Counted from the first letter of the stretch, positions 7,433 through 17,131 are shown. The stretch: DNA of 64,000 nt from Nocardioides pinisoli (GCF_024199985.1 NZ_JANARS010000013.1:26965-90964); one strand, 5' to 3'. Notes: generated by a model from the letters alone, not told the origin. Numbers and translations: made by a program.

Positions 7433-9520
7433 GTGAGCAAGGAATCCGGTGGAAGTGGCAGCCAGGCCGGCCCTCCGGTCGTGACGCGGCCCGAGGCGAT
7501 CCGCAACGTCGTGGTCGTGGGCGCTGCCGGGTCGGGGAAGACCACGCTCGTCGAGCGCCTGCTGGTCGCGGCCGGCGTGATCAACCGGGCGGGCAGCACC
7601 GAGGACGGCACGACCGTGTGCGACTTCGAGGAGGTCGAGCATCGCCAGCGGCGCTCCGTCGCGCTGGCGCTCGCGCCGCTCGTGCACCGCGGCGTGAAGA
7701 TCAACCTGCTGGACACCCCCGGCTACGTCGACTTCGTGGGCGAGGTGCGGGCGGGCCTCCGTGCCGCGGACTGCGCGCTGTTCGTCGTCGCCGCCAACGA
7801 GGGGGTCGACGAGCCGACGCGCGCGCTCTGGCGCGAGTGCGCCGACGTGGGGATGCCCCGCGTGGTGGTCGTCACCAAGCTCGACCACGCGCGCGCCGAC
7901 GTCGACGGCGTGGTGGCGCAGGCGCAGGGTGCCTTCGGCGAGCGGGTCCTGCCCGTCCACCTGCACGAGGGTGGACGCCTCGTCGGCCTGATCACCGACG
8001 ACCACGGGCACGACGCGCAGCGAGCGGCGCTCATCGAGGGCATCATCGAGGAGTCCGAGGACGAGACGCTGATGGAGCGCTACGTCGGCGGCGAGCAGAT
8101 CGACACCGGGCTCCTCCTCCGCGACCTCGAGGTCGCCGTCGCGCGGGGCTCGCTGCACCCCGTCGTCCCCGTCGACTCGACCAGCGGCGTCGGAGCGGTC
8201 GAGCTGCTCGACCTGGTGGTGGCGGCGTTCCCCTCTCCGCTCGAGCACCCGATGCCGAAGGTCTGGACGCCGACGGGTGGACCGGGTCCGGCGATCACGT
8301 GCGACCCGTCGGGTCCGCTGGTCGCGGAGGTCGTCAAGACGACCACCGACCCCTACCTCGGGCGGGTCAGCCTGGTCCGCGTCTTCTCCGGGACGGTGCT
8401 GCCGGACGCCACGGTGCACGTGTCCGGCCACCGATCGGCGTGGGCGGGCTCGGACGACGCAGCCTCCAGCCACCCCGACCACGACGAGGACGAGCGGATC
8501 GGGTCCCTCTCCGTGCCGCTGGGCAGGTCACAGCGACCCGCCCCGTCCGTGGTCGCGGGCGACCTGTGCGCCGTCGGGCGGCTCAGCCGGGCCGAGACCA
8601 CCGACACCCTGGCCTCGGTCGACATGCCGCTCGTGCTCGAGCCCTGGCAGGTGCCCGACCCCCAGCTGCCGGTGGCGATCCAGGTGCGGACCAAGAGCGA
8701 CGAGGACAAGCTCGGCTCGGGACTCCAGAGACTCGCCGCCGAGGATCCCACCCTCCGCGTCGAGCACGACGAGGAGACCCACCAGGTCGTGCTGTGGACC
8801 ATGGGCGAGGCCCACGCGGACGTCCTGCTCGACCGGCTCGCCAGCCGCTACGGCGTGGAGGTCGACGAGGTCGAGGTCCAGGTGGCGCTGCGGGAGACGT
8901 TCGTGGGCCCGGCCACCGGGCACGGCCGGCACGTCAAGCAGAGTGGCGGGCACGGGCAGTACGCCGTGTGCAGCATCGAGGTCGAGCCGCTGCCGCAGGG
9001 TGCCGGCTTCGAGTTCGTCGACCGCGTCGTGGGAGGCGCGGTTCCCCGACAGTTCATCCCCTCGGTCGAGAAGGGCGTCCGGTCGCAGATGCTGCGCGGG
9101 GTCGACCACGGCTGTCCGGTGGTCGACATCAGGGTGACCCTGACCGACGGCAAGGCCCACAGCGTCGACTCCTCCGACATGGCGTTCCAGGCGGCCGGCG
9201 GGCTGGCGCTGCGCGATGCGGCGACCCGTGCCGGCACGTGCCTCCTCGAGCCGGTCGACGAGGTGGAGGTGCTCGTCTCCGACGCCCTGGTCGGCACCAT
9301 CATGGGGGACCTGTCCGCGCGTCGGGGCAAGGTCCTGGGCAGCGAGCCGGCCCGCGCCCCCGGCGCGGTCGTGATCAGGGCGCACGTGCCACAGCTGGAG
9401 CTCCGCCGCTACGCCGCCGAGCTCCGCTCGCTCGCCCACGGCTCCGCGTCGTTCACCCGGACCTTCGCCGGCTACGAGCGGGTCCCGGAGCAGGTCTCCG
9501 CCTCGCTCCCGCTCCGCTGA
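7433..9520 (+). CDS. elongation factor G-like GTPase (FusA2 type)
   Basis: 695 residues with full EF-G architecture. G1 GAAGSGKTT at residues 30-38, G3 DTPGYVDF, G4 TKLD (canonical NKxD is altered to TKLD), then domain II, III and a domain IV/V region (GRHVKQSGGHGQYAVC, FIPSVEKGV). Actinobacterial second EF-G copies are usually not the main translocase and have been linked to ribosome recycling or stress. Start GTG 7433 has CAGGAG 7 bp upstream. It stands alone, 93 bp upstream of the Jet operon. Confidence 0.87.
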   Translation: MSKESGGSGSQAGPPVVTRPEAIRNVVVVGAAGSGKTTLVERLLVAAGVINRAGSTEDGTTVCDFEEVEHRQRRSVALALAPLVHRGVKINLLDTPGYVDFVGEVRAGLRAADCALFVVAANEGVDEPTRALWRECADVGMPRVVVVTKLDHARADVDGVVAQAQGAFGERVLPVHLHEGGRLVGLITDDHGHDAQRAALIEGIIEESEDETLMERYVGGEQIDTGLLLRDLEVAVARGSLHPVVPVDSTSGVGAVELLDLVVAAFPSPLEHPMPKVWTPTGGPGPAITCDPSGPLVAEVVKTTTDPYLGRVSLVRVFSGTVLPDATVHVSGHRSAWAGSDDAASSHPDHDEDERIGSLSVPLGRSQRPAPSVVAGDLCAVGRLSRAETTDTLASVDMPLVLEPWQVPDPQLPVAIQVRTKSDEDKLGSGLQRLAAEDPTLRVEHDEETHQVVLWTMGEAHADVLLDRLASRYGVEVDEVEVQVALRETFVGPATGHGRHVKQSGGHGQYAVCSIEVEPLPQGAGFEFVDRVVGGAVPRQFIPSVEKGVRSQMLRGVDHGCPVVDIRVTLTDGKAHSVDSSDMAFQAAGGLALRDAATRAGTCLLEPVDEVEVLVSDALVGTIMGDLSARRGKVLGSEPARAPGAVVIRAHVPQLELRRYAAELRSLAHGSASFTRTFAGYERVPEQVSASLPLR

Positions 9521-9613
9521 CCCGGGCATCCGGCGGGCCCTGTCCACGAGGCGTCGGTGCCCTTTGCGATGCTTGCGCACCGAACACAGGCGGGGAACGA
9601 ATCGAGGGAACGG

Positions 9614-11116
9614 GTGCTGAGCGAGATCGCAGGCGAGCTGGCGCGCGTCAAGGGTGCCTTCGCGCAACCCACGCTCACCCTGCTCCACCAGCGGCAGGCG
9701 CCTGTCGTCATCACGATCTTCCGCACCGCGTTCGGCCGCACCAACAACCCGATCCCGACGGCGCGGTTGCACACGCAGGTCGAGGAGCACGTCGCCCAGA
9801 TGAGGCTCGCCGGTGAGCAGGACGTCCCGACCGGCACCGGCCGGGAGATCTGCCAGCGCTGGATGCGCGGCCAGTGGCTGGTGCGGTCGCTCGACGAGGC
9901 CGGGCACGAGGTCTACGCGCTCACCTCGCACGCGCAGCAGGCGCTCGAGCTGGTCAAGAACCTGGCCCGTGACCGGGCCACGCTCAGCGAGCACCGGGTG
10001 GCGACCATCCTCGGCACGGTCCGGCGCTTCAACTCCGAGGCCAACCCCGACCGCACCGCCCGCGTCACGATCCTCAACGAGGAGATCGCCCGGCTCCGGG
10101 CCGAGCGTGACCGCCTCGTCGACGGTGGCGAGCTCGAGGGTGCGACCGAGGACTACATGCTCGAGGGCTTCACCGAGCTGCTGTCCCTGATCTCCGCGCT
10201 GCCGAGCGACTTCGCCCGGGTGGAGGAGCGCTTCGCGACCATCAGGGCGGAGATCCTCTCCGCCTTCCGGGCCGAGGACCGTCCTGCCGGCGAGGTGATC
10301 GACGACTACCTGGCCCGTGCCGACGCGCTGATGACGGCGACGCACGAGGGACGCGCGTTCGAGGGCGCGTTCGCGCTGCTGCGCGACGACGCCCTGGTGA
10401 CGCAGCTGCGCGAGGACCTGACCGACCTGCTCGAGCACCCGCTGTCGGACCGCATCCTGAGCGACGCCGACCGGGCCGAGCTGCGGGGCACGGTCCGACT
10501 GGTGCGCGACGGTCTCGACCGTGTGCTCGCCCAGCGGTCGCGGGTGACGGCGACCCTCAAGGAATACATCGTCTCCCACGACGCGGCCCGCGACCGCGAG
10601 CTGGAGCAGACGTTGCGCCAGGTGGAGGCCGAGCTGATGACGTGGATGGCCACCACGGGCCCGCGCGCCGCCCACGACGTCGCGCTCCTGCCCGCCCGCA
10701 CGAGCATCGACCACCTCCGCGAGCGCTTCCACGATCCTGCCGACGACGTGCTGCCCGACCGGATCAGCACGCCCGACCCCGACCTGGCGCCCCCGGTCTC
10801 GCTCGCCGAGCTCGTGGCGCAGGGTGGACCCAAGCTGACGGCGCTGCGGGAGCGGCTCGACGCGGTGCTGAGCTCCCTCCTCCCGGCCGCGTCCTTGGGG
10901 GCCCTGTTCGACGGGCTGGAGCCGTCGCTGCGGCGGCCGGTCGAGATCTTCGGGCTGCTGCACCTCGCAGCCGACCGCGAGTGGCGGCCCGACGACGCCC
11001 TGGAGGCGTTCGAGGCCGTCCGGCCCGACGGGAGCACGCGGACCTTCGCCGTGCCCCGCACGCCGCTGCCCGACCCCGACCTCGACGAGACCCCCACGAC
11101 GGAGACCCGCCCATGA
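9614..11116 (+). CDS. jetA: JetA/MksF-like condensin kleisin (DUF3375)
   Basis: 500 residues of the DUF3375 family, the kleisin-like subunit of Wadjet (JetA) and the related MksF. It should bridge the heads of JetC and recruit JetB. The N-terminal winged-helix region (APVVITIFRTAFGRTNNPIP) and long alpha-helical middle (EEIARLRAERDRLVDGGELEGATEDYMLEGFTEL, visible in part) fit the family. GTG 9614 with GAGGGA just upstream is the best start; the frame is open to 9557. Its stop overlaps the jetB ATG (ATGA). Confidence 0.88.
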   Translation: MLSEIAGELARVKGAFAQPTLTLLHQRQAPVVITIFRTAFGRTNNPIPTARLHTQVEEHVAQMRLAGEQDVPTGTGREICQRWMRGQWLVRSLDEAGHEVYALTSHAQQALELVKNLARDRATLSEHRVATILGTVRRFNSEANPDRTARVTILNEEIARLRAERDRLVDGGELEGATEDYMLEGFTELLSLISALPSDFARVEERFATIRAEILSAFRAEDRPAGEVIDDYLARADALMTATHEGRAFEGAFALLRDDALVTQLREDLTDLLEHPLSDRILSDADRAELRGTVRLVRDGLDRVLAQRSRVTATLKEYIVSHDAARDRELEQTLRQVEAELMTWMATTGPRAAHDVALLPARTSIDHLRERFHDPADDVLPDRISTPDPDLAPPVSLAELVAQGGPKLTALRERLDAVLSSLLPAASLGALFDGLEPSLRRPVEIFGLLHLAADREWRPDDALEAFEAVRPDGSTRTFAVPRTPLPDPDLDETPTTETRP

Positions 11117-11889
11117 GTGTCGAGACCCATCCCGAGACGACCGAGACGACCGATGTGGTCGAGATGGTCGAGATCGACGCCGGGGTCGACGAGGAGCTCC
11201 TCGACGAGACGTCCGTCTCGCTGTTCGAGGGCGACGAGGGCGGCCTCGAGTACGCCCAGCGGCGCGCGCTGGTGACCCTGCTCAAGCAGCGCTTCATCAG
11301 CGCCCGCACGCACCCGCGCGACTGGGTCGTGCTCGTCGAGCACGAGCGCCTCATCCGGTCCCGGCTCAACGACCTCTTCCTCGACCTCCAGCTCGACCGC
11401 TCCCGTGAGGTCGCGTGGAAGCGGCAGGCGACGTCGGAGACCGGCGTCCGCTTCCCGACGATGCTCTACGACGCCGCGTGGTCGCGTGAGGAGACGCTCG
11501 TGCTGGTCCACCTGCGCGACCGGCTGCGGGCCGGTGTGGCGAGCGGGGACGCACGCGTCTTCGTCGACCGCGAGGATGTCGTCGACTACGTCGCGAGCTT
11601 CCGGCCCCCGCACGCCACCGACGTCTCGGGCGACGACAAGCGGGCGCGTAACGCGATCACCAGCATCGTCAAGGCAGGGCTGCTGATCGGCACCGGGTCC
11701 GAGGACCGCTTCGAGATCAGCGAGGCGGTCGAGCCCCTCATCCCGCTGGAGCTGCTGCAGGAGCTGCTCGAGGCGCTGGTGACTGCCAACGCCGAGGCGC
11801 CGGCCGAGCCGGACGACCCGGCCGACCTGTTCGACGACGACGCCGACGCGGACCCCGTGGCCGCCGGCGACCCCGCAGAGGAGCAGTGA
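11113..11889 (+). CDS. jetB: JetB/MksE-like condensin subunit (DUF4194)
   Basis: 258 residues, DUF4194. This is the KITE-type winged-helix subunit that binds the JetA kleisin and DNA. It has an acidic N-terminus (residues 1-45), a conserved core (YAQRRALVTLLKQRFIS ... DWVVLVEHERLIRSRLNDLF), then an acidic low-complexity tail (EPDDPADLFDDDADADP). Start and stop overlap both neighbours by 4 bp (ATGA and GTGA), so the three Jet proteins are translationally coupled. Confidence 0.88.
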   Translation: MSVETHPETTETTDVVEMVEIDAGVDEELLDETSVSLFEGDEGGLEYAQRRALVTLLKQRFISARTHPRDWVVLVEHERLIRSRLNDLFLDLQLDRSREVAWKRQATSETGVRFPTMLYDAAWSREETLVLVHLRDRLRAGVASGDARVFVDREDVVDYVASFRPPHATDVSGDDKRARNAITSIVKAGLLIGTGSEDRFEISEAVEPLIPLELLQELLEALVTANAEAPAEPDDPADLFDDDADADPVAAGDPAEEQ

Positions 11890-14800
11890 GCATGTCGATC
11901 GACGAGATCGAGCAGACGACGGTCGACGGGCTGTTCGAGCGCCGCGACGTCGCCACTCCCGCCGACGACACGATGCAGTGGCGGGCGGCGCTGCTGCAGC
12001 TGGTCAACTGGGGCGGCTTCGGCGGCCTCACCGTCGTCCCCCTGCGCGGTGACGCGACGATGATCTCGGGCGCCTCGGGCGTCGGCAAGAGCACGATCCT
12101 CGACGCCTACACGGCCCTGATGATGCCGTCGGACACCAAGTTCAACGGTGCCTCCAACGACGCCGTCGCGGGCCGCGCCCGCGGTGCGGGTCAGCGCAAC
12201 CTGCTGTCCTACCTCCGCGGTGCGGTCGACGTCGTCGACGACGCCCGCACCGGTCGGCCGGTCGAGAAGCTCCTCCGCGGCAAGGGCTCCGACACCTGGG
12301 GCGCGATCGCGATGACGTTCGTCAACGACCAGGGTGGTCGGTTCACCGTGCTCCGCACCTACTACGTCCCGCGGCGCGCGACCCGGTCGGGAGACGTGCA
12401 GATGCAGCTGGCCACGCAGGACGGCGCGCTGCCGCTCGACACGCTCGAGGTCGCCGTGCCGGAGCGGTTCCACGCCAACACGCTGAAGAAGCTGTTCCCC
12501 AGCATCCGCGTGCACCGGACCTACGCCGAGTTCGCCGCCGTGCTCCACGCGCGGCTCGGCATCGGCGCCAACGGCGACGGCGCGAAGGCGCTGCGGCTGC
12601 TCGCCCGCATCCAGGCGGGCAACCAGGTGCGCAGCGTCGACGAGCTCTACAAGGACATGGTGCTCGAGCGGCCCTCGACGTTCGCCGCCGCCGACCGTGC
12701 GATCGAGCACTTCGACGACCTCGACACCGCCCACTCGGCCATGCGCACCGAGGAGCAGAAGCTCGAGCTGCTGGCCCCGATCGCCGACCTCCACGACCGC
12801 AAGGTGGCGGCCGGCCGGCGACTCGCGGAGCTCGACTCCTACGGCGTGACGCTCGACGGTGACACCCCGCTCCGGATGTGGCTGCTGCGCACCCACCTGC
12901 GACTCATCGAGTCGGCCGTGGCCGACAACCGCGCCGACCGGGCGTCGGCCGTCGACGAGCTCGGCACGACGACGTCCGCGGAGCGCACCTACCTGGCCGA
13001 CCTCGAGGCTGCCAAGGAGTCCCACCGGGCGGCCGGCGGGTCGACGCTCCAGTCGCTCGCGCTGTCGCTGGAGCAGGAGCAGGTCGTCCGCGACGACCGC
13101 CTCGCGCGCCGTGAGGTCCTGCAGGAGCGGCTGCTGCCGCTCATCGACGCGACCGACGCCCAGGCGCCCGACGTCGACGCGGCGTTGCTGTCCAGCGAGT
13201 CGTTCGCCGTGCTCCAGATGCACGCCCAGCAGTGGCTGTCGGGCTTCCAGCGGGAGCAGGAGAGGATCCAGCGCGAGCGTGACGCCGTGCTCCGCGACCA
13301 GTTCCCGCTCAGCGCGCGTCAGGCCGAGCTGCGCCGCGAGCGGGCGTCGCTGGAGAGCCGTGCCGGCCGGGTGCCGGTCCGGATGGACGAGCTGCGCGCC
13401 GAGGTCGCGCGCGCCAGCGGGCTCGACGTGGACGAGCTGCCGTTCGTGGCCGAGCTCGTCGACGTCGCACCCGACGAGGCCCGGTGGCGCACGGCCGTCG
13501 AGACGGTCCTCGGCGCGAGCGCGCGGATGATGCTCGTGCCGCTCGACCGGCTCGAGGGCTTCTCCGCCGCGATCGACGGGCTGCGGCTCCGCGGCCGGCT
13601 CACCTTCGAGGGTGTCGAGCTCGACCTCCCCGACCTCGGCCCCGCCGATCCCGAGCGGATCGCCGGCAAGCTGGTGTTCAAGGACTCGCCCTTCTCGGGC
13701 TGGGTGCAGGCCCACGTCGGCGAGCCGTCCCGCAACGCGCTCTGCGTGGAGTCGGCCCACGAGCTCGCAGGCGCCGGCTTCCGGGTCACCGTCGAGGGCC
13801 AGACGCGCAACGGTCGTCGCGGCGCCCACGGACGCAACGACACCCGCAGCATCATCGGGTTCTCCAACGCCGACGCGATCGCCGAGGTCGACGCCGAGCT
13901 CGCCGACCTCGAGGAGCGGCTCGACGGCGTCGGCGCCGAGGTCGCCCAGCTCGACCGGCGGTCGCGGGTGCTGGAGCAGCAGCGCACGTCCTACGACGTG
14001 CTCGTCGCAGCACGCTTCGACGACCTCGACGTCGACGCCAGCGACCGGCGCATCGCCGACCTCGAGCGGCGGCGCTCCGAGATCCTCGAGTCCGACGACG
14101 GGCTCCAGGCGCTGGAGGCGCAGATCGCGGAGCTCACGACACGGCTGGAGGAGACCCGGCGGGCCCGCTACGCCGTCGAGCAGCGGCAGCGCGAGCTCAA
14201 CGCCGCCCACGGCGACCTCGTCGACGCCGAGGACGTCGTCAAGGACCGGCTCCAGGCGATGGAGGACGCCGGCGAGGTCGTGCTCAGCGCGGAGCAGGAG
14301 GCCGCCCTCGCGGTCGACTTCGCCGCCGCCGCCTCGCCCGCGGACCCCGACGACCTCGACCGGTTCGCCGAGTCGTCCCAGCGGCTCGCCGAGCGGCTCC
14401 GGGCGGCGGTCGGCGACGCCGAGGCCGAGCTCCGACGCGTGGACGAGGACCTCGCGCAGGTGTTCCGGGTCTACAAGCTCCAGTGGGACTCGCCCAACCT
14501 CGGCGCCACCGCGGACTCCTACCCCGACTACGCACGCATCCTCGACGACATCCGCGGGGAGGGTCTGGCCGCTCGGCGGTCCGAGTGGCGACGCCGTCTC
14601 ACGGAGTGGAGCGGCCAGGACCTGGTGCCCCTCGTCGGCGCGATGGCCGCCTCCGTCGAGGAGATCGAGGACCGGCTCGAGCCGATCAACGCCATCCTGA
14701 GGCGCCTGGAGTTCGGTGCGTCCGGCGACCGGCTCAGGATCCGCCTGCGTCGTCTGGCGCCCGCCCACGTGCAGACGTTCATGAAGGACCTGCGCACCCT

Positions 14801-15368
14801 CTCGTCGGGCTCGACGACCGAGATCGACGAGGAGGCCCTCGAGAAGCGCTTCGCCGAGCTCAGCAGGTTCATGCAGCAGCTGCGCAAGCCGAGCCAGGTC
14901 GGCGACGTGGCCACCTCGCTGACCGACCGCGAGCGCCTGCTCGACGTACGTCGCCACGTCGAGGTCAGCGCCGAGCGCTACGACCACACCACCGGCGAGC
15001 TGCGCGCGACCTACCGGACGCTGGGGGAGAAGAGCGGAGGCGAGAGCCAGGAGCTGGTCGCGTTCATCGTCGGCTCCGCCCTCCGCTTCCGGCTGGGCGA
15101 CGAGATGCGGTCGCGACCGCGGTTCGCCCCGGTCTTACTCGACGAGGGCTTCGTCAAGGCCGACTCCGAGTTCGCCGGTCGCGCGGTCCAGGCGTGGCGC
15201 GGGCTCGGGTTCCAGCTCATCGTCGGGGTCCCGCTCGACAAGGTCACCGGCCTCGAGCCCCACATGGACGAGCTGCTCGCCATCACCAAGAACAGCACCA
15301 CCCACCAGTCCTGGATCACGCCCATCACCGACGCGGCGACGGTTGCCGCGGCGGAGGGCCGGGACTGA
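11886..15368 (+). CDS. jetC: JetC/MksB-like SMC-family ATPase
   Basis: 1160 residues. The N-terminal ATPase half has Walker A GASGVGKST (about 62-70); the middle is long alternating charged helices (SMC-type coiled coil with a central hinge near residues 500-600). The C-terminal half has the ABC signature KSGGESQELV (about 1048) and Walker B PVLLDEGFVKAD (about 1083). All ATPase motifs are intact, so it should extrude DNA loops as the motor of the complex. GTG at 11886 overlaps the jetB stop; ATG at 11892 is an alternative. No JetD nuclease gene follows: 200 bp later comes a gerW-like gene. Confidence 0.9.
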   Translation: MSMSIDEIEQTTVDGLFERRDVATPADDTMQWRAALLQLVNWGGFGGLTVVPLRGDATMISGASGVGKSTILDAYTALMMPSDTKFNGASNDAVAGRARGAGQRNLLSYLRGAVDVVDDARTGRPVEKLLRGKGSDTWGAIAMTFVNDQGGRFTVLRTYYVPRRATRSGDVQMQLATQDGALPLDTLEVAVPERFHANTLKKLFPSIRVHRTYAEFAAVLHARLGIGANGDGAKALRLLARIQAGNQVRSVDELYKDMVLERPSTFAAADRAIEHFDDLDTAHSAMRTEEQKLELLAPIADLHDRKVAAGRRLAELDSYGVTLDGDTPLRMWLLRTHLRLIESAVADNRADRASAVDELGTTTSAERTYLADLEAAKESHRAAGGSTLQSLALSLEQEQVVRDDRLARREVLQERLLPLIDATDAQAPDVDAALLSSESFAVLQMHAQQWLSGFQREQERIQRERDAVLRDQFPLSARQAELRRERASLESRAGRVPVRMDELRAEVARASGLDVDELPFVAELVDVAPDEARWRTAVETVLGASARMMLVPLDRLEGFSAAIDGLRLRGRLTFEGVELDLPDLGPADPERIAGKLVFKDSPFSGWVQAHVGEPSRNALCVESAHELAGAGFRVTVEGQTRNGRRGAHGRNDTRSIIGFSNADAIAEVDAELADLEERLDGVGAEVAQLDRRSRVLEQQRTSYDVLVAARFDDLDVDASDRRIADLERRRSEILESDDGLQALEAQIAELTTRLEETRRARYAVEQRQRELNAAHGDLVDAEDVVKDRLQAMEDAGEVVLSAEQEAALAVDFAAAASPADPDDLDRFAESSQRLAERLRAAVGDAEAELRRVDEDLAQVFRVYKLQWDSPNLGATADSYPDYARILDDIRGEGLAARRSEWRRRLTEWSGQDLVPLVGAMAASVEEIEDRLEPINAILRRLEFGASGDRLRIRLRRLAPAHVQTFMKDLRTLSSGSTTEIDEEALEKRFAELSRFMQQLRKPSQVGDVATSLTDRERLLDVRRHVEVSAERYDHTTGELRATYRTLGEKSGGESQELVAFIVGSALRFRLGDEMRSRPRFAPVLLDEGFVKADSEFAGRAVQAWRGLGFQLIVGVPLDKVTGLEPHMDELLAITKNSTTHQSWITPITDAATVAAAEGRD

Positions 15369-15568
15369 CCTCACCGGTCGTCCGGCTCGTCGGGCACGGC
15401 CAGGTCGACCCCGAGCCCTCGGGGGCCCGGCTCCGGGGGGCACTTCGGCCCTGCCCCGGGCCACGCGGGTGTCGAACGATGGAGGGGAGAGACCGCGTGG
15501 GCCGATGAGCGCCGTCGGGCCTGACCGAGCGCCCGCGGTGGGCCTGCGCGCCGGACGAAGGAGCAAGG

Positions 15569-15916
15569 ATGAACGTCGACGAGATCGTCAGCACGGCGAA
15601 GGACGCCATCACCGTCAAGCGGATCTACGGGGAGCCCTACCAGCGCGACGGCGTGACCATCATTCCCGTCGCATCCGTCGCCGGTGGGTTCGGCGGTGGG
15701 ACCGGGACGGACGAGAAGGGCCAGAACGGCGAGGGCGGCGGGTTCGGCATGACCGGCCGTCCGGTCGGGATGTACGTCATCAAGGGCGACGCCGTGACCT
15801 GGCGGCCCGCCGTCGACCCGGTCCGCCTGCTCACGGTGATCAGCACCTTCAGCGCTGGCGGCAGGAGGGGGGTGGCGAGCTTGAGCATCCCCTGCGGGCG
15901 GAACTCCGCGCGATAG
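15569..15916 (+). CDS. GerW-family sporulation-type protein, C-terminally truncated
   Basis: Residues 1-~90 match GerW/YtfJ-type proteins well: MNVDEIVSTAKDAITVKRIYGEP, the Gly-rich stretch GGFGGGTGTDEKGQ, and PVGMYVIKGDAVTWRPAVDP. From about codon 92 (15840) the expected C-terminal membrane segment is replaced by unrelated sequence (STFSAGGRRGVASLS...) that is simply the antisense of the facing SRPBCC gene. Actinobacterial homologues are of unknown function. ATG 15569 has AAGGAG upstream. The protein is probably a deletion product; whether it is still functional is open. Confidence 0.75.
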   Translation: MNVDEIVSTAKDAITVKRIYGEPYQRDGVTIIPVASVAGGFGGGTGTDEKGQNGEGGGFGMTGRPVGMYVIKGDAVTWRPAVDPVRLLTVISTFSAGGRRGVASLSIPCGRNSAR

Positions 15917-16224
15917 GTGACGCGCACCAGGTCGCCGTCCTGGTCGACCTGGATGCTGTCGTGCATCTCCATGGAGGACGTCTCGCCGTCGAGCTCCAGC
16001 CGGCGTGGGGGCTCGTGCACCACGACGGTGTAGATGATCTCGGTGTCGCTGCCGAGCACTCGCGAGATGTTGCGGTAGCGGGTTCCCACGCCCCCGTCGC
16101 CCGCGATCCGCTCCGTGGTCCGGGTGGGCGGATCCCACTGCATGGTCGTGGTGAAGTCGGCCAGGAAGGCGAACACGTCCTCCTGCCGGCCGCGAACGGT
16201 GACGGTTCGTTCGATGTGCGGCAC
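15637..16224 (-). CDS. SRPBCC-family protein, C-terminally truncated
   Basis: The first ~128 residues are a START/SRPBCC ligand-binding fold: VPHIERTVTVRGRQEDVFAFLADF, MQWDPPTRTTERIAGDGGVGTRYRN, VTYRAEFRPQGMLKLATPLLPPALKVL. After ALKVL (about 15841) the normal last helix is lost and the frame runs for another ~68 codons antisense through the GerW gene. Start GTG 16224 has GAGGAG 7 bp upstream. Family members bind hydrophobic ligands or act as stress proteins. This gene and GerW overlap tail to tail by 280 bp, a deletion junction rather than a natural overlap. Confidence 0.7.
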   Translation of the reverse strand: MPHIERTVTVRGRQEDVFAFLADFTTTMQWDPPTRTTERIAGDGGVGTRYRNISRVLGSDTEIIYTVVVHEPPRRLELDGETSSMEMHDSIQVDQDGDLVRVTYRAEFRPQGMLKLATPLLPPALKVLITVSRRTGSTAGRQVTASPLMTYIPTGRPVMPNPPPSPFWPFSSVPVPPPNPPATDATGMMVTPSRW

Positions 16225-16306
16225 GATGCGCTCCTCACGTGGTCGTGCCCTCGGTACCCGTCTCCGGTTCACCCATCCGCCGACCGGCCGTTGCGGCAGC
16301 TCCGGA

Positions 16307-17131
16307 TCAGGCAGCGGACAGGGGCTCGGACAGGTCGGTGCGCAGCCGCGCGAGCAGCCGGGTGATGGTCCGGGACACCTGTGCCTGCGTCAGCCCGACG
16401 AGGCCGGCGATCTCGCGCTGGGTGAGCTCCTCCACGAACCGCCACCGGAGGATCTGGCGATCCCGCTCGGTCAGGCGGCCGACCGCAGAGTCGAGCACGA
16501 GCCTGGCCTCGAGGGACGCGAAGCCGCGGTCCTCGCCTCCCAGCACGTCGGCGATGGTGCCGCCGTGCTGGTCACCGGCGCTGCTGTCGATCGAGGCGGG
16601 CCGGAAGCAGCCGTCGGCCGCGAGCGCCTCCACGACGTCGTCCGGGTCGGCTCCCAGGTGGACGGCGATCTCGGACGGCCGCGGCGAACGTCCCAGCAGG
16701 GCCTCGAGCTCGTGCTGGCTCGCGCGGATCCGGGACTGCAGCTGCTGCACGCTGCGCGGGACGCGGATCATCCAGCCCGAGTCGCGGAAGTGCCGGCGCA
16801 GCTCCCCGCGAACGGTCGGGACCGCGTAGGACATGAAGTCGTGCCCGGCGAAGGGGTCGAAGCGGCGGGCCGCCTTGACGAGGCCGACGAGGGCGACCTG
16901 CTCCAGGTCGTCGACGTCGATGCCGCGGTTGCGGTAGCGGGCTGCCAGGGAGCGCGCGACCGCGACGTTGGTGGCGATGAGCTCGTCCACGAGCTCCCGT
17001 CGCGCCGCGTCCGACGTCGCGCGCTGCAGCTCGTCGACGATGGAGGCGGTCCGTCGTGCGCGCTCGTCGCGCTCGGCCTGCGCGGGTGACGCGTCGTGGG
17101 GCGGGTGCGGGGGCATCGCGAGGGTGGTCAC
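16307..17131 (-). CDS. SigB/SigF-family RNA polymerase sigma factor
   Basis: 274 residues. Region 2 (VAVARSLAARYRNRGIDVDDLEQVALVGLVKAARRFDP, seen in part), region 3 (SIDSSAGDQHGGTIADVLG area) and region 4 (LTERDRQILRWRFVEELTQREIAGLVGLTQ) are all present, so this is a complete stress/development-type sigma. It directs polymerase to alternative promoters and is normally held by an anti-sigma factor; none is adjacent. Start: GTG 17131 with GGAAGGAG 7 bp upstream, better than the ATGs at 17152 or 17116. Its upstream element (17216-17255) is shared with the sigma-4-only gene. Confidence 0.92.
   Translation of the reverse strand: MTTLAMPPHPPHDASPAQAERDERARRTASIVDELQRATSDAARRELVDELIATNVAVARSLAARYRNRGIDVDDLEQVALVGLVKAARRFDPFAGHDFMSYAVPTVRGELRRHFRDSGWMIRVPRSVQQLQSRIRASQHELEALLGRSPRPSEIAVHLGADPDDVVEALAADGCFRPASIDSSAGDQHGGTIADVLGGEDRGFASLEARLVLDSAVGRLTERDRQILRWRFVEELTQREIAGLVGLTQAQVSRTITRLLARLRTDLSEPLSAA

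Noticed and set aside
15369..15568. A degenerate jetD between jetC and gerW
   Set aside because: Only 200 bp, and none of the frames shows JetD-like residues.
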